This document shows positions 15,052-23,800 of a DNA stretch of 64,000 bases, in pieces. The stretch's first letter is position 1. Each line of letters starts with the position of its first letter. The translations under genes and the position numbers were made by a program. Below the pieces are notes generated by a model that saw only the letters and a list, made by a program, of their open reading frames with translations, was not told where the DNA came from and made no database searches. The stretch is from Thauera linaloolentis 47Lol = DSM 12138 (GTDB lineage Bacteria; Pseudomonadota; Gammaproteobacteria; Burkholderiales; Rhodocyclaceae), in contig NZ_AMXE01000002.1 in NCBI RefSeq assembly GCF_000310205.1, forward strand, positions 1 to 64,000, given 5' to 3'.

Positions 15052-16688
15052 GCGGCCTCCTTGCCGGGCACGGCCCGGGCATGAATCTCGGTGGGCCGGG
15101 CGGCAGGAGCCAGCCGGCGCTGTACCTTGACGGCCATCACGGCGAGGATCGCCGCCAGGCCCCACATCGTCAGGTCGAACCCCGCCAGCCCCCAGTCGCC
15201 CGCGGGCAGGGTCTGCCCCAGGTGGCGGTCGGTGGTCAGGGCGTTGAGCACCGGCACGAACGCGTAGGCGGCGCAGGCGGCCCACAGCAACTCGACCCAG
15301 GCCCGCCGCAGCGGGCGCGCCTGCGCATAGAACCAGGTCCCCAGCCACACCGCGAACAGGCTGTGCAGTTCCCACGCCGCGCGCTCTGCCAACTCGACCG
15401 GCAGCAAGCGGTTGGCGCAGAAATAGGCCGCCACGGCCAGCGGCAGGCCGGCGATGGTGGCGACGTTGAGCGTTTCCACCAAGCGCACCCCCGGATGCTC
15501 GCCGCCTTCGCTGCCGCTGGCCAGGTGGTGCCTGCGGCGCTTGACGGTCCACAACACCAGGCCGGTGCCGATCATGGCGCACCCCAACAGCCCGGCGATG
15601 AAATACAACCAGCGGCCCCATATGTCGGCGAACAGGCCTTCATGCAGGTTGAGCATCACGCTCTGCGTCAGGGCGGCACTCCCCCCTGTCGGGGGTTCGG
15701 GCCCGAGCGATTCACCCGTTTCGGCATGAAAGCGCAGCGTGGGCGGATTCCAGAAATCCACACTGCCGCCAGGCACCCGCGCGACCACGATCTCCGGCGG
15801 CTCGCCTTCATGGCGCTCGATGACGATCGATGCCACCTGCCCCCGGCCCCACGCCTCTTCGGCCTGGGCGACGAGAGGCGCAACGGGTACCACAGGCCGG
15901 CCGATCGGCGCGTGCGCGTGCTCGCCATGTTCGTGCAGTTCGTCGAAATACGCCGTCCGCGCCGTGGGGCCCGTGCCGTACAGCACATCGCGCCCCGCGG
16001 GCATGTAGGTAAACAAGAAGAACACCAGGCCGCTATAGGTGATCATCAGGAAGAAGGGCAAGGCCATCACGCTGATCGCATTGTGCGCATCCAGCCAGCT
16101 CCGCTGCCCCTTGCCGGGTCTGAACGTGAAGAAATCCTTGAAGATCTTCTTGTGCGTGATCACGCCACTGACGATGGCCAGCAGCATCAGCATCGTGCAG
16201 GCACCGACGATGCGGATCGCCCACTCGTAGGGCAGGTAATGCAGCACATAGTGCATGCGGTACAAACCCCCGCCCCCGGCGGTGTCGCGCGGCTCGGGGC
16301 CGGCTGGCAGCATTGCGCCGGTCGCCGGGTCCAGCCGCTCGCTACCGCTCGCGCCCCATTCGTGGCCTGGCTGGGGCATTTCCTCCCAACGGATCGAGAA
16401 CTCCTGCCAGCCACGGCCGGCGAAGGACTCATGGGGCAGCGTGATGCGCCAGCTGGCGGCCACCGGCGCCACCGTTTCCAGGCGGTTCAGGGCATGGTCG
16501 AGCATCGCCGCCCGGTCTTCGGAAACCGGCGCCCGGACCACCAGCCGCTCGGGCTGCATCCACTGGGTGATCTGGTACTGGAAATAGCCTGCCGTGCCGG
16601 TGACGAACACGAAGAACAGCACCCACCCCACGATCAGGCCGGACCAGGTGTGCAGCCAGGCCATCGACTGGCGGAAATGTTCCTTCAT
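15048..16688 (-). CDS. PepSY-domain membrane protein, putative ferrisiderophore reductase
   Basis: This 546-residue inner-membrane protein has the PepSY_TM layout: a first helix after MAWLHTWSGLIVGWVLFFVF, a periplasmic PepSY domain, two or three central helices (about 190-290) around HKKIFKDFFTF and LDAHNAISVMALPFF, a second periplasmic domain and C-terminal helices. Several membrane histidines could bind heme. Related proteins such as FpvG and FoxB reduce ferric siderophores in the periplasm. I start at 16688 (GGGGGCAAG upstream); a start at 16700 is possible. It is the first gene of a four-gene operon divergent from the C1 sigma gene. Confidence 0.85.
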   Translation of the reverse strand: MKEHFRQSMAWLHTWSGLIVGWVLFFVFVTGTAGYFQYQITQWMQPERLVVRAPVSEDRAAMLDHALNRLETVAPVAASWRITLPHESFAGRGWQEFSIRWEEMPQPGHEWGASGSERLDPATGAMLPAGPEPRDTAGGGGLYRMHYVLHYLPYEWAIRIVGACTMLMLLAIVSGVITHKKIFKDFFTFRPGKGQRSWLDAHNAISVMALPFFLMITYSGLVFFLFTYMPAGRDVLYGTGPTARTAYFDELHEHGEHAHAPIGRPVVPVAPLVAQAEEAWGRGQVASIVIERHEGEPPEIVVARVPGGSVDFWNPPTLRFHAETGESLGPEPPTGGSAALTQSVMLNLHEGLFADIWGRWLYFIAGLLGCAMIGTGLVLWTVKRRRHHLASGSEGGEHPGVRLVETLNVATIAGLPLAVAAYFCANRLLPVELAERAAWELHSLFAVWLGTWFYAQARPLRRAWVELLWAACAAYAFVPVLNALTTDRHLGQTLPAGDWGLAGFDLTMWGLAAILAVMAVKVQRRLAPAARPTEIHARAVPGKEAA

Positions 16689-17103
16689 GCTTGCCCCCAT
16701 CCATGCGGGGCGCACGCACATGGGAAGAAGAGTTGTCTGTCCATCGATGAATGTCTGAAAAAAGGATGCCGCGGTCGACCACGGCTCCGGGCCAAAAAGG
16801 GAACGGGCGGCAACAAGGCCGCCCGTCCGTATGGTGGCTGGCCCCGAACCACAGCAAGCGGCATTCGGGGCCAGTCGTCCTGCACGAGACACCGGGGAGG
16901 AAAGCCGCCCTGGCGTTTTTTTGCGTTCTCATAGGGTATGTCGTTTGAGGCGGCAAAAAGCGGACATTTCTTACACGATGTTACATATCTGAAGATATTG
17001 ACGGCCAGGTGCCGCTCAAATAAAAATAAGAAATATTATCGATAACGAAACAGCAGCACTGGCTGGCCAGCACACCTGCAGTTCTCGAGTTCCGGAGCGT
17101 TCC
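16689..17103. other. Divergent intergenic region between the PepSY operon and C1
   Basis: These 415 bases contain no convincing gene. They must hold promoters for both the minus-strand operon and the C1 sigma gene. Towards C1 the sequence becomes AT-rich and includes the Fur-like site at 17022-17046. Confidence 0.6.
17022..17046. promoter_or_regulatory. Fur-box-like site upstream of the C1 sigma gene
   Basis: An AT-rich run of NATWAT-like hexamers (AAGAAATATTATCGATAAC) in a GC-rich context lies about 60 bases before the GTG start. Confidence 0.6.
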
Positions 17104-17619
17104 GTGCCCGCAACAGCCCATCCCATTGCCGACCTGTACGCCGAACATCACCGCTGGCTGCGTTCCTGGCTGCGCCAGAAGCTCGGCTGCTCGGACCACG
17201 CAGCAGACCTGGCCCAGGACACCTTCGTAAGGCTATTGACCCAGGAGCAACGCGGCACCCCCGTAGAGGCCCTGCGCCAGCCGCAGGCCTATCTGGCCAC
17301 CGTTGCCCACGGGCTGGTGGTCAATCACTGGCGGCGCCTGGAGATCGAGCGCGCCTGGCTGGAAACACTGTCCAGCCAACCCGAGCCGCTCGCCCCCTCG
17401 CCCGAAGAACGCACCCTGCTGCTCGAAGCGCTGTGCGAGCTCGACGCCCTACTCGACCGCCTCAACCCCAAGGCCCGCAGCGCTTTCCTGATGGCGCAGC
17501 TGGAAGGCCTGAGCTACATCGAGATCGCCGGGCACCTGGGCGTCTCCGAACGCATGGTCAAGAAATACATGGCCCAGGCCATGCTCCACTGCCTGCAATC
17601 GGGCCTCGCCCCGGCATGA
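17104..17619 (+). CDS. C1 FecI-type ECF sigma factor
   Basis: This 171-residue iron-starvation sigma factor has region 2 (about 8-75, with DHAADLAQDTFVRLL) and region 4 (about 110-165, with YIEIAGHLGVSERMVKKYM). It should direct RNA polymerase to the promoter of its receptor gene at 18936. The start is GTG, chosen because the protein then begins a few residues before the conserved DLYAEHH segment. Its stop overlaps the FecR ATG (ATGA). The close partners in C3, C7 and C8 share the WLRxKLGC stretch. Confidence 0.92.
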   Translation: MPATAHPIADLYAEHHRWLRSWLRQKLGCSDHAADLAQDTFVRLLTQEQRGTPVEALRQPQAYLATVAHGLVVNHWRRLEIERAWLETLSSQPEPLAPSPEERTLLLEALCELDALLDRLNPKARSAFLMAQLEGLSYIEIAGHLGVSERMVKKYMAQAMLHCLQSGLAPA

Positions 17620-18629
17620 AGACCAACCCTGCCCCCGCGCCCGACTTCCAGGTACTGCAACAAGCGGCCGAATGGTTCGCCGTCCTCGGCTCATCGTCGG
17701 TCAGCGCCGACCAATGGCAGCGCTGGCAAGCTTGGTGCGAGGCCGACGAACGGCACCGCGCCGCCTGGGCCAGGGTCCAGGCCATCAGCGGCGCCTTCAC
17801 CAGCCTGCCAACCACCGACAAGAGCGGCGCCCGCCAGACGCTCGACACGGCCTCCGAACGCCAGCGGGTCCGTCGCCAGGCCGCCAAGATGCTGCTCCTG
17901 CTGTGCGGTACCGGCAGCCTCGGCTGGATGGCGGCCAGCCGCGCGCCGTGGGCCGAATGGAACGCGGGCTACACCACCGCCACCGGCGAACGGCGCGAAG
18001 TCGAACTCGCCGACGGCGGCCGCATCTGGCTCAACACCGCCAGCGCCATGGACGTGGACTACGACACCGGGCGGCGACGCATCCGCCTCCATCGCGGCGA
18101 AATCCTCGTCGAAACCGCCCTCGACACGGTCCAGCCGCCGCGCCCCTTCATCGTCGACACCGCCCACGGCCGCCTGCGCGCCCTCGGCACCCGTTTCAGC
18201 GTCCAGCGCCGCGAAGACAGCACACAGATCACCGTCTTCGCAGGCACCGTCGAACTCAGCCCCGCCAACGGCGGCTCCCCGCGGGTTCTTGCGGCCGGCC
18301 AGCAGAGCCACCTCAACGCAGCCGGCGCCACGCCCGCCGAAACGGCCGGCCACGCCCGCGAAGCCTGGCAACGCGGCCTGCTGCTGGCCGAAGACGTACG
18401 CCTGGAAGATTTCATCGCCGAACTCGCCCGCCACCGCCCCGGCTATCTCGGCTGCGCCCCGGAAGCCGCCAACCTGCGCCTCGTCGGCGCCTACGAACTC
18501 GCGGACACCGACCGCGTGCTCGCCGCGCTGGAAGCCACCCTGCCCGTGCGCATCCGGCGCATCCTGCCGTGGTGGGTGGTGGTGGAAGCACGGCAGAAAG
18601 AATCCGCGCCTCAAGACAGGACGGGGTGA
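17616..18629 (+). CDS. C1 FecR-type anti-sigma/signal transducer
   Basis: This 337-residue single-pass protein has a cytoplasmic DUF4880 domain with the Trp-rich anti-sigma signature (WQRWQAWCEADERHRAAW, about 34-51), a transmembrane helix (about 90-108) preceded by RVRR, and a FecR beta domain (GERREVELADGGRIWLNTAS onward). A C-terminal STN-like domain (about 265-325) contacts the receptor. It carries the signal from receptor to sigma. The RR before the membrane helix would fit Tat-dependent insertion, known for some FecR proteins; that is inferred here. Confidence 0.92.
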   Translation: MKTNPAPAPDFQVLQQAAEWFAVLGSSSVSADQWQRWQAWCEADERHRAAWARVQAISGAFTSLPTTDKSGARQTLDTASERQRVRRQAAKMLLLLCGTGSLGWMAASRAPWAEWNAGYTTATGERREVELADGGRIWLNTASAMDVDYDTGRRRIRLHRGEILVETALDTVQPPRPFIVDTAHGRLRALGTRFSVQRREDSTQITVFAGTVELSPANGGSPRVLAAGQQSHLNAAGATPAETAGHAREAWQRGLLLAEDVRLEDFIAELARHRPGYLGCAPEAANLRLVGAYELADTDRVLAALEATLPVRIRRILPWWVVVEARQKESAPQDRTG

Positions 18630-18840
18630 CGCGCCATCCGCCGGACCGCTCATCGATGACATCCTGGCGCGCACGCCTTCCGTCGGATTTCTCCATGCAC
18701 GTCGCCGAAACCATCCTGGGCGGGCTCCAACGCGCGGCGGCAACGCTTGGGCAATCATCCGGCAGGGCGGGCCGGCGCAACGGATGATGGAACATCGGGC
18801 CGCAGAAAGCCCCATGCCTGCCGGCCTGGGACGGCCCGGC

Positions 18841-18873
18841 GAAAAAAATCGCGATCAAGGTTCCCTTTTCGCC
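18841..18873 (+). promoter_or_regulatory. FecI-like promoter candidate of the C1 receptor
   Basis: GAAAAAAAT followed about 12 bases later by TTCCCTTTTCGCC lies 60-95 bases before the receptor start. The same two blocks recur before most other receptors in the array. The 18630-18935 gap shows no other feature. Confidence 0.45.
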
Positions 18874-18935
18874 TGCCTCGATTGGCTTACCGGATGAAAC
18901 CCCTTTCATCCAACCGATCCGAGCAAGGCATCCCC

Positions 18936-21425
18936 ATGACTGACTCCCGCCCCGCCGCAGTTCCTGCCCCGCGTACCAAGACCCGCCCCACTCTGATGGC
19001 CCTGGCCGTGCGCGGCGCGCTGCTCGGCCTGCCGCTGATCGCCGGCCTCCCCCATGCGATGCCTGCCGCCCAGGCTGCCGAAACCGCCGAAGCACGCCGC
19101 TACGACGTGCCGGCCGGGCCGCTGGCGGGCGCCCTGCTCGCCTTCGCCACGCAGGCCGGCATCCAGCTTTCGGCGGATTCCGGCTTCACCAGCGAGTTGA
19201 ACAGCCCCGGCGTGCGCGGCCGGCACACCCTCGCCGCCGCCCTGGCCACCGTGCTGGCCGGCACCGGGCTGGAGGCCGTTAACCGGGGCGGCAACGAATA
19301 CACCTTGCGCAGGCTGCCGGCGCGGCAGGGAGAAACGACCCTTGCACCGGTGAAGGTAAGCGCCGGCGCGCTGCTCGACGCCACCACCGAAAACACCGGT
19401 TCCTACACCACTGGCAGCATGAGTACGGCCACCAAGCTGCCGCTCTCCATCCGCGAAACCCCGCAGACGGTGACCGTCCTTACCCGCCAGCGGATAGAAG
19501 ACCAAGGCCTGAACACCCTCAGCGATGCAGTGAAATATACGCCCGGTCTGACAGTGAATAAGTGGGGCGGAGAAAGAGATCGTTTTATTTCACGCGGTTT
19601 CGATATCGACAACCTGATGCTCGATGGCCTTCCCGTCACCTATAACTTTGACACTATGTCCACGGGACTATCCATGTACGACAGGGTCGAAGTGGTGCGC
19701 GGTGTTTCAGGGCTGATGGAAGGGGTAGGCTCTCCTGGTGGCTCGATCAATCTGGTGCGCAAACGCCCCACCCGGGAATTCCAAGGCTCTGCTAACGCCG
19801 CCGCTGGCAGTTGGGACAATTACCAAGTCGGGCTGGATGTCTCCGGGCCACTGACAGCACAAGGCGGCCTGCGAGGCAGGGCGGTAGTGTCCTACCAGGA
19901 CAAGAACTCCTTCATCGACTACGCCGAGAACAAGCGCAGCCTGCTCTACGGTGTGCTCGAAGGCGATATCGGCGAAAACACGCTGCTGACGCTTGGCGCT
20001 TCTTGGAGTCGGGAAGATAACCCCGGAACCTCCTGGATCGGCCTGGGCACCTATCTGGACGGAAGCTTCCTTCCCATCTCTCGCTCGACCCGAATGAGCC
20101 CGAGTTGGTCATTTCATGACAAAGAAAGCATGACCGTGTTCACCGAACTGGAACATCGACTCTCGGAAGACTGGAAATCCAAGGTCTCCGCCACATACAT
20201 GCATAGTGAGCATGATTTTTTATCAACTTCTCTCGGATATTCGGCAGACCATAACCCTTATTTCCGGCTGGCCGGTGCCGGTCAGGCTTATCGATATGAT
20301 GAAAAGCAGTACAGCCTTGACGGCCTGCTTTCAGGGAATTTCTCGCTATTTGGAAAAAACCACGACCTGCTGCTGGGCGCCAGCCATAGGAAAGTGAAGA
20401 ATCGTAATCTCGGGGCAAATACCGACTTTTCCGGTAGCAGTTTCGACCCTACCAACTGGGATCCCAGCTCCGTTCCCAAGCCCTCCATTATCTCTGATTG
20501 GCACGCCTGGCATCAGTATGTAGACACTGAACAATCTGCCGCATACGTGACAAGCCGATTCACCTTTAGCGATCAGCTAAAACTGATTCTGGGCGGACGT
20601 CTGGACTGGTATGAATATGAGGTAGATAATGTCATTATAACCAATAACGCCAGCTACAAAGCCACTCGTGAGTTCACACCCTATGCCGGATTGGTGTACG
20701 ACCTGAACGATACTTACACGGCCTATATAAGCTGGACTAGGATATTCAAACCTCAAAACTATCAAACGCCAAGCAGTAGCCTGCTCGATCCGCAGGAAGG
20801 CTCCAACTATGAAATCGGCCTAAAAGGCGAGTACTTGGACGGAAGGTTGAACGCCAGTTTGGCTGTTTTCCAGTTGGACTTGGAGAACCTTCCCATTTCC
20901 TTGTCTACTGCATCTTGTATGGCCGGCCAAGTCTCCTGCTATGTACCTTCAGGAAAAGTAAGAAGCCGAGGCATAGACATAGAACTGAACGGAAGCCTGA
21001 CCGAAAACTGGCAGATCGGTGCTGGCTACACCTATAACTATGCAAAGGTGCTCGAAAAATCATCCTACAGCCAGACTAACGTCTACATTGCCGGAGATCG
21101 CTGGGGGACGAATCTCCCATTGAATCTTTTTAAAGCTTTTACCAACTACAGACTGCCAGGAAAACTGCAAGACTGGAAAATTGGCGGTGGAATCCACACA
21201 CAAAGCAAGACCCACTCTCCTTATGGAACGAATGGAATAAAGCAAGAAGGCTATACCGTGGCGGACCTATTTGTGAGCCACGCGCTCAACAGAAACACTG
21301 AAATATCATTCAAAATCAATAATGTGTTCGACAAAAAATACTATTTCACTATAAGCAGCCCATGGGGATCAAATTTCTTCGGAGATCCGAGAAACTATAT
21401 AATCTCTGCTAAATATAAATTCTAA
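18936..21425 (+). CDS. C1 TonB-dependent siderophore receptor with STN domain
   Basis: This 829-residue outer-membrane receptor has a signal peptide (to about 47), an STN signalling domain (about 55-125), a TonB-box-like TLAPVKVSA, a plug (about 150-265, SIRETPQTVTVLTRQRIEDQ) and a beta-barrel ending in KYKF. A Cys pair (CMAGQVSC) lies in a late extracellular loop. The start is the ATG at 18936; an in-frame ATG at 18894 is weaker. Base composition changes inside the gene: the signal, STN and early plug are GC-rich, but from about 19530 to the end the sequence is clearly more AT-rich. By eye the barrel is closest to that of C7. Confidence 0.92.
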   Translation: MTDSRPAAVPAPRTKTRPTLMALAVRGALLGLPLIAGLPHAMPAAQAAETAEARRYDVPAGPLAGALLAFATQAGIQLSADSGFTSELNSPGVRGRHTLAAALATVLAGTGLEAVNRGGNEYTLRRLPARQGETTLAPVKVSAGALLDATTENTGSYTTGSMSTATKLPLSIRETPQTVTVLTRQRIEDQGLNTLSDAVKYTPGLTVNKWGGERDRFISRGFDIDNLMLDGLPVTYNFDTMSTGLSMYDRVEVVRGVSGLMEGVGSPGGSINLVRKRPTREFQGSANAAAGSWDNYQVGLDVSGPLTAQGGLRGRAVVSYQDKNSFIDYAENKRSLLYGVLEGDIGENTLLTLGASWSREDNPGTSWIGLGTYLDGSFLPISRSTRMSPSWSFHDKESMTVFTELEHRLSEDWKSKVSATYMHSEHDFLSTSLGYSADHNPYFRLAGAGQAYRYDEKQYSLDGLLSGNFSLFGKNHDLLLGASHRKVKNRNLGANTDFSGSSFDPTNWDPSSVPKPSIISDWHAWHQYVDTEQSAAYVTSRFTFSDQLKLILGGRLDWYEYEVDNVIITNNASYKATREFTPYAGLVYDLNDTYTAYISWTRIFKPQNYQTPSSSLLDPQEGSNYEIGLKGEYLDGRLNASLAVFQLDLENLPISLSTASCMAGQVSCYVPSGKVRSRGIDIELNGSLTENWQIGAGYTYNYAKVLEKSSYSQTNVYIAGDRWGTNLPLNLFKAFTNYRLPGKLQDWKIGGGIHTQSKTHSPYGTNGIKQEGYTVADLFVSHALNRNTEISFKINNVFDKKYYFTISSPWGSNFFGDPRNYIISAKYKF

Positions 21426-21537
21426 GGCCAGTTCCGTAGTTTGGGCTGAACGCAGCGATACCCAGGAAAACACGGCACCGCTCCTGTAGCGCCCCTTCGC
21501 AGCCAAAGCCGTCCCGCGCACTGCACACATCAACCAC

Positions 21538-21562
21538 GACGGCACCCGCTTGCGGGCGCCGT
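21538..21562 (+). terminator. Hairpin after the C1 receptor
   Basis: ACGGCACCCGC and GCGGGCGCCGT pair with a single A/C mismatch over 11 positions and are followed by TTTCCTTC. Confidence 0.5.
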
Positions 21563-21663
21563 TTCCTTCAACACGCGCAGGATGGGGCGCTGCGCGTGTC
21601 GCGCCTGCCTTCGTATTCAGACAGACGCCGGACCAGATCGAAAAACGATCCGTCACACGCTCA

Positions 21664-21870
21664 CTATGGCCCATATGCCCACGGATCGATCAGCCCAACG
21701 CCGCTGCTCTCGAAATCCCTGGTATTCCCGGTCACGAAGGCAAAGCCATGTTCCAGGGAGATGGCCGCAATCATGGAATCGTTCATGACCATCGGACCGG
21801 GAATATGCAATCTGGCGCAAATCAAGGCGGCCTGCTCCGAAAACGGCAGCGCCCGACCGAAAAAATGGCC
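21664..21870 (-). pseudogene. C-terminal fragment of a VapC-type PIN-domain toxin
   Basis: The minus strand ends with ARLHIPGPMVMNDSMIAAIS, then EHGFAFVTGNTRDFE and GLIDPWAYGP. These are the hallmarks of the C-terminal half of PIN ribonucleases (the conserved D...A and T.N..DF acidic sites). The N-terminal half with the first catalytic Asp is missing, and the fragment is fused out of order to an antitoxin relic, so it cannot be an active toxin. Confidence 0.75.
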
Positions 21871-22051
21871 ACCATCAACGCCAGCAAGGATTGCCCGCCT
21901 TCTTCCTTTTGCGCGTAGTAGTCCTCTATGGTCTGCAACACGTAGCGCGGCCTTCCCCGGTCCGTGATGAATACCGGTCCGGAAGCAGCCACCGTTTGGT
22001 GACCCCGACATCACGGGTGAACTGACGGCTTGAAACAGCGTGGATGGCCAT
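21865..22051 (-). pseudogene. Frameshifted Phd/YefM-type antitoxin gene
   Basis: From the ATG at 22051 the minus strand reads MAIHAVSSRQFTRDVG, the typical Phd N-terminus, then shifts frame near 21995. It resumes as ASGPVFITDRGRPRYVLQ and TIEDYYAQKEEGGQSLLALM. The natural C-terminal toxin-binding tail is lost because the sequence runs straight into the PIN fragment. This is a dead phd/vapC pair left behind the C1 receptor. Confidence 0.7.
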
Positions 22052-22167
22052 TTTTACCCCCTGCGCATCACCAATGTCTGTACGTTAGGACATTGACTGA
22101 ATGCATACCTGCGGCCAAGAGAACCGGGATTCGAGCCAGCCGCCTGCACGGGCAACGGTGCTATCAT

Positions 22168-22187
22168 TTGCGAATGATTCTCATGAC
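22168..22187. promoter_or_regulatory. Fur-box-like site upstream of the C2 sigma gene
   Basis: GCGAATGATTCTCATGAC is close to classical Fur boxes (AATGATTCTCATT type). It lies about 70 bases before the chosen TTG start and argues against starting the protein further upstream. Confidence 0.75.
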
Positions 22188-22256
22188 AAGCCATCTCCCC
22201 TCCCGTACCCGAGCGTTGCGGATCGAGCGGCCGGCTTGTCCGGCACGGAGCCTGCC

Positions 22257-22778
22257 TTGCAGCACAAAGCGACAGAACAAACCCGATTGATCGGCGAACT
22301 GTATTCCAGCCATCGCGGCTGGCTGCAGGGCTGGCTGCGCAAGAAGGTCGGCTGCCTGCACCAGGCATCCGACCTGGTGCAGGACACCTTCGTCAAGCTG
22401 CTGTCATCCGCCAGCCTGCCGGCGCTGCGCGAGCCGCGCGCCTACCTGCTGGTGATCGCCAGCCATCTGATGATCGATCATTACCGGCGCCGCAAGCTGG
22501 AACAGGAAAGCCTGCAAACCATGGCGGTGCTGGCCGAAGATGCGCTGGCCGCCAGCCCCGAGGAGCAGGCCGCGACCCGCCAGTTGCTGGGCGAGACCCT
22601 GCGCGTCCTGGCCCGCGAGCTGGACGACAAACCCTACCGGGCCTTTCTGATGGCGCGCGTGGATGGCATGTCCTACGCGGAGATCGCCGCCGCGCTCGGC
22701 GTGTCCGAAAGCAGCGTCAAGCAGTACCTGAGCAAAGCCCTGGCGTATTGCCATGCCCGCCTCTACACCCATGACTGA
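22257..22778 (+). CDS. C2 FecI-type ECF sigma factor
   Basis: The 173-residue sigma factor begins at a TTG at 22257 with GGAG 8-11 bases upstream; the frame is open further 5' but there it crosses the Fur box. Region 2 shows LYSSHRGWLQGWLRKKVGC and QASDLVQDTFVKLL; region 4 shows SYAEIAAALGVSESSVKQYL. Its end overlaps the FecR start by 8 bases. It is expected to transcribe the receptor at 23801. Confidence 0.9.
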   Translation: MQHKATEQTRLIGELYSSHRGWLQGWLRKKVGCLHQASDLVQDTFVKLLSSASLPALREPRAYLLVIASHLMIDHYRRRKLEQESLQTMAVLAEDALAASPEEQAATRQLLGETLRVLARELDDKPYRAFLMARVDGMSYAEIAAALGVSESSVKQYLSKALAYCHARLYTHD

Positions 22779-23718
22779 CGCGGTGCTGAACGAATCCGCG
22801 ATCCGCGAACAGGCCGCCGAGTGGATCGTGCGCCTCGACGACGCGCTGGACGACGCCCAGCGCCTGGCCGTGCAGGCGGCCTGCCGGGCGTGGTGCGCGC
22901 AGGACGAGCGGCACGCGCGCATCTTCCGCCAGATGCAGCAGATGTGGCAGGCCGCAGCCCAGCCCGCCAAACCGAAACGCGGCCGAAAAACCGCCGCCGC
23001 GGCCGGCCTGCTCGCCCTGCTCGTGCTGTGCTGGCTGCTGCCGCTGCAGGCTTGGCTGGCCGACGTGCGCGTAGCGCCGGGCGAACTGCGCCAGGTGACG
23101 CTGGAGGATGGCAGCCGCCTGACGCTCGACAGCGGCGCGCGCGTCGATATCCGCTTCGACGGGCAGGTGCGCTCGCTGCATCTGCATGCCGGCCGCGTGC
23201 TGGTCGACGTGGCCAAGGACCCGCAAGGCCGCAGCTTCCGCGTCGTCAGCCGCGACGGCACGGCGACGGCGCTGGGCACGCGCTACATCGTCGACCAGCA
23301 GGCCGCCGACACGGCGGTCAGCGTGCTGGAATCCTCCGTCGCGGTGGCCAGCCGCGCCCGGCCGGACCATCCGGTGGTCCTGCAGGCCGGACAAACGGTG
23401 CGCTATACGCGCGCGGCGCCGGGCAGGCCGGAGGCCCTGGCCCCCGCCGCCACCGACGCGGCCTGGGCAGACGGCCACCTCATCTTCAACGCCACGCCGC
23501 TGCCCGAGGTCGTTGCCGAACTGGCGCGCCACCGGCGCGGCATCCTGACCCTGCGCCGGGCCGAGGCGCTGGCCGGGTTGCGTTTCACCGGCATGCTGCC
23601 GCTGCAGGACAGCGATGCGGCGCTGCGCATCCTGGCCCGGTCGCTGCCCGTGTCGGTGGAACAGGCCACGCCGTACGTGGTCTGGCTGGCGCCGGAGGAA
23701 GCCCGGACGCAAAAATAA
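22771..23718 (+). CDS. C2 FecR-type anti-sigma/signal transducer
   Basis: This 315-residue protein has the DUF4880 domain (AAEWIVRLDDALDDAQRLA, then CRAWCAQDERHARIF), one transmembrane helix (about 75-95, GLLALLVLCWLLPL), a FecR beta domain (LEDGSRLTLDSGARVDIRFD) and a C-terminal STN-like domain. It should pair with the STN domain of the receptor at 23801. An alternative ATG at 22753 would add six residues inside the sigma gene. Confidence 0.9.
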   Translation: MTDAVLNESAIREQAAEWIVRLDDALDDAQRLAVQAACRAWCAQDERHARIFRQMQQMWQAAAQPAKPKRGRKTAAAAGLLALLVLCWLLPLQAWLADVRVAPGELRQVTLEDGSRLTLDSGARVDIRFDGQVRSLHLHAGRVLVDVAKDPQGRSFRVVSRDGTATALGTRYIVDQQAADTAVSVLESSVAVASRARPDHPVVLQAGQTVRYTRAAPGRPEALAPAATDAAWADGHLIFNATPLPEVVAELARHRRGILTLRRAEALAGLRFTGMLPLQDSDAALRILARSLPVSVEQATPYVVWLAPEEARTQK

Positions 23719-23746
23719 TTTCACGATGGACTGCCCGATTTTCTCC
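23711..23746 (+). promoter_or_regulatory. FecI-like promoter candidate of the C2 receptor
   Basis: AAAAATAATTTC and a later GATTTTCTCC occupy the short FecR-receptor gap in the same arrangement as in the other cassettes, though the second block matches less well. Confidence 0.35.
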
Positions 23747-23800
23747 GGCGCCAGTCATGGAGGTTGAGAAGCGACTTCCATCAACCATCAGGAGTTCATC

